A stretch of 64,000 nucleotides of DNA from contig JADQCB010000043.1 of assembly GCA_016278325.1 (NCBI GenBank), forward strand, positions 18,241 through 82,240, written 5' to 3'. Under the pieces are notes generated by a model that saw only the letters and a program-made list of their open reading frames with translations, was not told the DNA's origin and searched no databases. Positions 60,898 through 64,000 of this stretch are shown in pieces; the stretch's first letter is position 1, and every line of letters starts with the position of its first letter. Made by a program: the position numbers and the translations under genes. This DNA comes from Actibacterium sp. (GTDB lineage Bacteria; Pseudomonadota; Alphaproteobacteria; Rhodobacterales; Rhodobacteraceae).

Positions 60898-62309
60898 ATG
60901 CAGCGATATCCGCGCGACATGCATGGATACGGGGCCAACCCGCCAGACCCGGAATGGCCGGGCGGGGCACGGATTGCCGTTCAGTTCGTACTGAACTACG
61001 AGGAAGGCGGCGAGAATTGCATCCTGCATGGAGATGCGGCGTCCGAGGCGTTCCTGTCCGACATCGCCGGTGCCGCGCCCTGGCCGGGCCAGCGTCACTG
61101 GAACATGGAATCGATTTACGAATATGGCGCGCGGGCCGGGTTCTGGCGCTTGCACCGCCTGTTCACCGGCGCCGGAATCCCGGTCACGGTCTTTGGCGTG
61201 GCCACCGCGCTGGCGCGCAGCCCGGCGCAGGTCGAGGCGATGCAGCTGGCCGGATGGGAGATCGCCAGCCACGGCCTGAAATGGGTCGAGCACAAGGATA
61301 TGCCCGAGGCGGAAGAGCGCGCCGCCATCGCCGAGGCCATTCGCCTGCACACGGAGGTGACCGGCGAACGCCCGCTGGGCTGGTATACCGGCCGGTGCAG
61401 CGCCAACACCGTGCGGCTGGTGGCCGAAGAGGGCGGTTTTGCCTATGTCTCGGATGCCTATGACGACGACCTGCCGCATTGGCTGGAGGTCGGCGCGCGC
61501 GATCAGCTGGTCATCCCCTACACGCTGGAGGCCAATGACATGCGGTTCGCCACGGCGCCCGGATACATCACCGGCGATCAGTTCTTCCAGTATCTCAGGG
61601 ATGCGTTCGACACGCTCCATGCCGAGGGCGTCGCGGGTGCGCCCCGGATGATGAGCGTGGGCTTGCACAACCGGCTGATCGGCCGTCCGGGCAAGCTGGC
61701 CGGGCTCAAACGCTTCATCGACCACGTCCGAGCGCATGACGGCGTCTGGTGCCCGCGCCGGATCGACATCGCGCGGCACTGGGCCGCGACGCATCCGCAT
61801 CTGCGGCGCGCGCGCCCCAGCCGGATGGAGCGGGCCGATTTCGTGGCGAAATTCGGTGGCGTGTTCGAACATTCGCCCTGGATCGCCGAGCGCGCCTTCG
61901 AGCTGGAACTGGGGCCGGCGCATGACAGCGCCGTCGGGATGCATTCGGCGCTGGTTCGGATCTTTCGCGCCGCGCGAAAGGAGGAGCGGCTGGCGGTGCT
62001 CGCCGCGCATCCCGATCTTGCCGGAAAGCTGGCCGCCGCACGGCGCCTGACCGCCGAATCCAGCGGCGAACAGGCCAGCGCCGGGCTGGACGCGCTGACC
62101 GATGCCGAGCGTGCCGCCTTCACCCGCCTGAACGATGCCTACACGGCGAAATTCGGCTTTCCCTTCATCATTGCCGTGCGCGACCATGACAAGGCCGACA
62201 TCCTTGCCCTCTTCGCGGCCCGGCTGGAGAATGACAGGCCGACCGAGTTCGCCGAAGCCTGCCGACAGGTCGAGCGCATCGCACGCCTTCGGCTGGAGAA
62301 CATGTTGCC

Positions 62310-62313
<4 letters not shown>
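60898..62313 (+). CDS. puuE: Bifunctional allantoinase PuuE / OHCU decarboxylase
   Basis: A 471-aa fusion. Residues 1 to about 300 are the cofactor-independent polysaccharide-deacetylase-type allantoinase PuuE: RYPRDMHGYGANPPDPEWPGG start, WEIASHGLKWVEHKDM and RPLGWYTGRCSANTVRLV. Residues about 315-471 are OHCU decarboxylase (UraD): FVAKFGGVFEHSPWIAERA (about 320-338), AAHPDLAGKLA and SSGEQASAGLD. Together they turn OHCU into allantoin and open it to allantoate. AGGAG precedes the ATG at 60898. It overlaps allE by 4 bases. Confidence 0.93.
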
Positions 62314-63127
<814 letters not shown>

Positions 63128-63131
<4 letters not shown>

Positions 63132-63622
63132 ACGCGCGCCGCATCATCGCCGCCAGTCCCCTGACCGCCGACGATTTCGCGCCCTTTGGTGACGTGCTGG
63201 ATTTCTCGGGGGCGCCGGACAGGATCATCAACCAGGGGCTTTGCGGCCGCTGGCACGACCTTGCGCAGATGGATTTCGGCCCCGGCGGGCGCGCCGGCAT
63301 CAGCCTGTTCGATGCCGAGCCAAGGCGGCTGCCGCTGACGCTGGAAATGGTCGAACGTCACCCGGCGGGCAGCCAGGCCTTCCTGCCGATGACCGAACAC
63401 CCCTTTCTGGTGATCGTCGCCCCGGACGTGGAGGGTCACCCGGGGCGCCCGCAAGCGTATCTCGCCGCATCGGGGCAGGGGGTGAACTATCACCGCGGGG
63501 TCTGGCACGGGGTGCTGACGGCGCTTCACGCGCCCGGCCGCTTCGCCGTGATCGACCGGATCGGTCCCGGCACCAACCTGGAGGAAGCCTGGTTCGATAC
63601 CCCCTGGAGGGTCGAGACCTGA
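63128..63622 (+). CDS. allA: Ureidoglycolate lyase
   Basis: Lyase that splits ureidoglycolate to glyoxylate and urea, 164 aa. Family features are LTADDFAPFGDVLD (about 11-24), HPAGSQAFLPM (about 77-87) and VNYHRGVWHGVLTAL (about 119-133). GTG start coupled to allE by a 4-base overlap. Last gene of the puuE-allE-allA operon. Confidence 0.94.
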
Positions 63623-64000
63623 GCGTCATGCAGGATGCGGCAAGACCGGCCGGCAAGTGGCCATGTCGCTGCACGCCGCGGTTTTTCAAAACCTCTTGCC
63701 GTTCCGGCAACAGGCCCCGGCCGATCCCCGGTTCACGCCAATGCCGCCAGGGCCTGTTCATGCAGGGCGGGATTGGCCGCCGCGATGTCCCGGCCATCCG
63801 CCTCAACCCCGCTCGCTGCGCCGTTCCAGTCGGCAATCACGTCGCCCGTGCCCTCGATCACCGGGAACAGCGCCATTGGATACCGTCCGGAGTCGGCCTG
63901 AAGAGACCAAAAGCGGAACGGTGATCGTCAGGCCGGATGTGGCGTGTCGTAAGACCGTATGTCCTTTTGGGACGCTCGAGTGACGGGTGGTTCGCCCTAC
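63623..64000. other. Region after allA with a probable gene remnant
   Basis: No intact gene is seen. The minus strand of 63733-63905 has a coding-like pattern (see the remnant entry), and 63930-64000 is less GC-rich and shows no coherent frame. No RNA gene or strong terminator stands out in 63623-63732. Confidence 0.5.
63733..63876 (-). pseudogene. C-terminal gene remnant, unknown family
   Basis: Reading the minus strand from an ATG at 63876 to the stop at 63733-63735 gives 47 residues (beginning MALFPVIEGTGDVIADWN and ending HEQALAALA) with clean GC bias at third positions. The same frame stays open a further 17 codons upstream (FRFWSLQADSGRYP is protein-like) to an in-frame stop at 63928-63930, where the base composition changes. 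It looks like the 3' end of a longer gene whose front has been lost. It could also be a genuine small protein. Confidence 0.35.

Overview
The window reads as a chromosomal segment of a GC-rich alphaproteobacterium of the Rhodobacteraceae (Roseobacter/Rhodobacter group). The reasons are a three-gene cytochrome bc1 operon, the rpsT-dnaA-dnaN-recF block, the chvI-chvG-hprK-rapZ-EIIA-HPr block divergent from pckA, a TrcR-type regulator, several families typical of the group (DUF1285, DUF4159, DUF6473, a GT14 branching enzyme with a long extra C-terminal domain), and strong GC bias at third codon positions. Genes are dense: 63 intact genes and one probable gene remnant, mostly in short operons. No tRNA, rRNA, insertion sequence, prophage or CRISPR array is visible.

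Layout. 1-2740: petABC (bc1 complex). 2866-5404: a divergent sulfotransferase / GT14 glycosyltransferase pair. 5413-8209: HIT protein, fatty acid desaturase, lone ABC ATPase, CHCC zinc finger. 8487-13697: DNA polymerase I, PhzF-like isomerase, universal stress protein, cation efflux protein with a natural His6 N-terminus. 13669-21054: DUF1285 gene divergent from a four-gene MoxR / DUF58 / DUF4159 / VWA operon. 21141-22246: secreted small protein and DUF599 membrane protein. 22334-26259: glycolate oxidase glcDEF. 26307-28513: secreted trypsin-like protease, Hsp20, small secreted protein. 28732-33657: kynurenine-formamidase-like hydrolase, ubiB-ubiE, mutM, enoyl-CoA hydratase. 33826-38497: rpsT, dnaA, dnaN, recF. 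38541-41302: DUF6473 protein, 3-hydroxybutyryl-CoA dehydrogenase, acyltransferase. 41319-45842: regulatory PTS plus ChvG/ChvI. 46179-47777: pckA. 48068-53702: orphan response regulator, 1-Cys peroxiredoxin, RNase T2, TrcR, aldose epimerase, glycerate kinase. 53735-58108: Rrf2 regulator, znuBC-zur divergent from znuA, degenerate DgoK-like protein. 58105-63622: urate-to-ureidoglycolate catabolic cluster. 63623-64000: a probable gene remnant.

How the parts connect. GlcDEF (glycolate to glyoxylate), glycerate kinase (glycerate to phosphoglycerate) and the purine cluster (which yields glyoxylate via ureidoglycolate) feed the same C2/C3 node; PckA and the ChvGI/PTS block control gluconeogenic flux. 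Zur, its box and ZnuABC form a self-contained zinc uptake module.

The most interesting signals are not new gene families. They are (i) paired LacI-like operators between chvI and pckA; (ii) a 21-bp tandem repeat placed just upstream of the promoter of an orphan response regulator; (iii) a TTGAAA/TTTCAA element shared by the two control regions of the urate cluster; (iv) a DgoK-like protein next to znuA that has lost several kinase motifs; (v) the MoxR-DUF58-DUF4159-VWA operon, in which only one of three VWA-like proteins keeps a metal-binding motif; and (vi) a decayed gene fragment at the right edge. No clearly undescribed multigene system was found.
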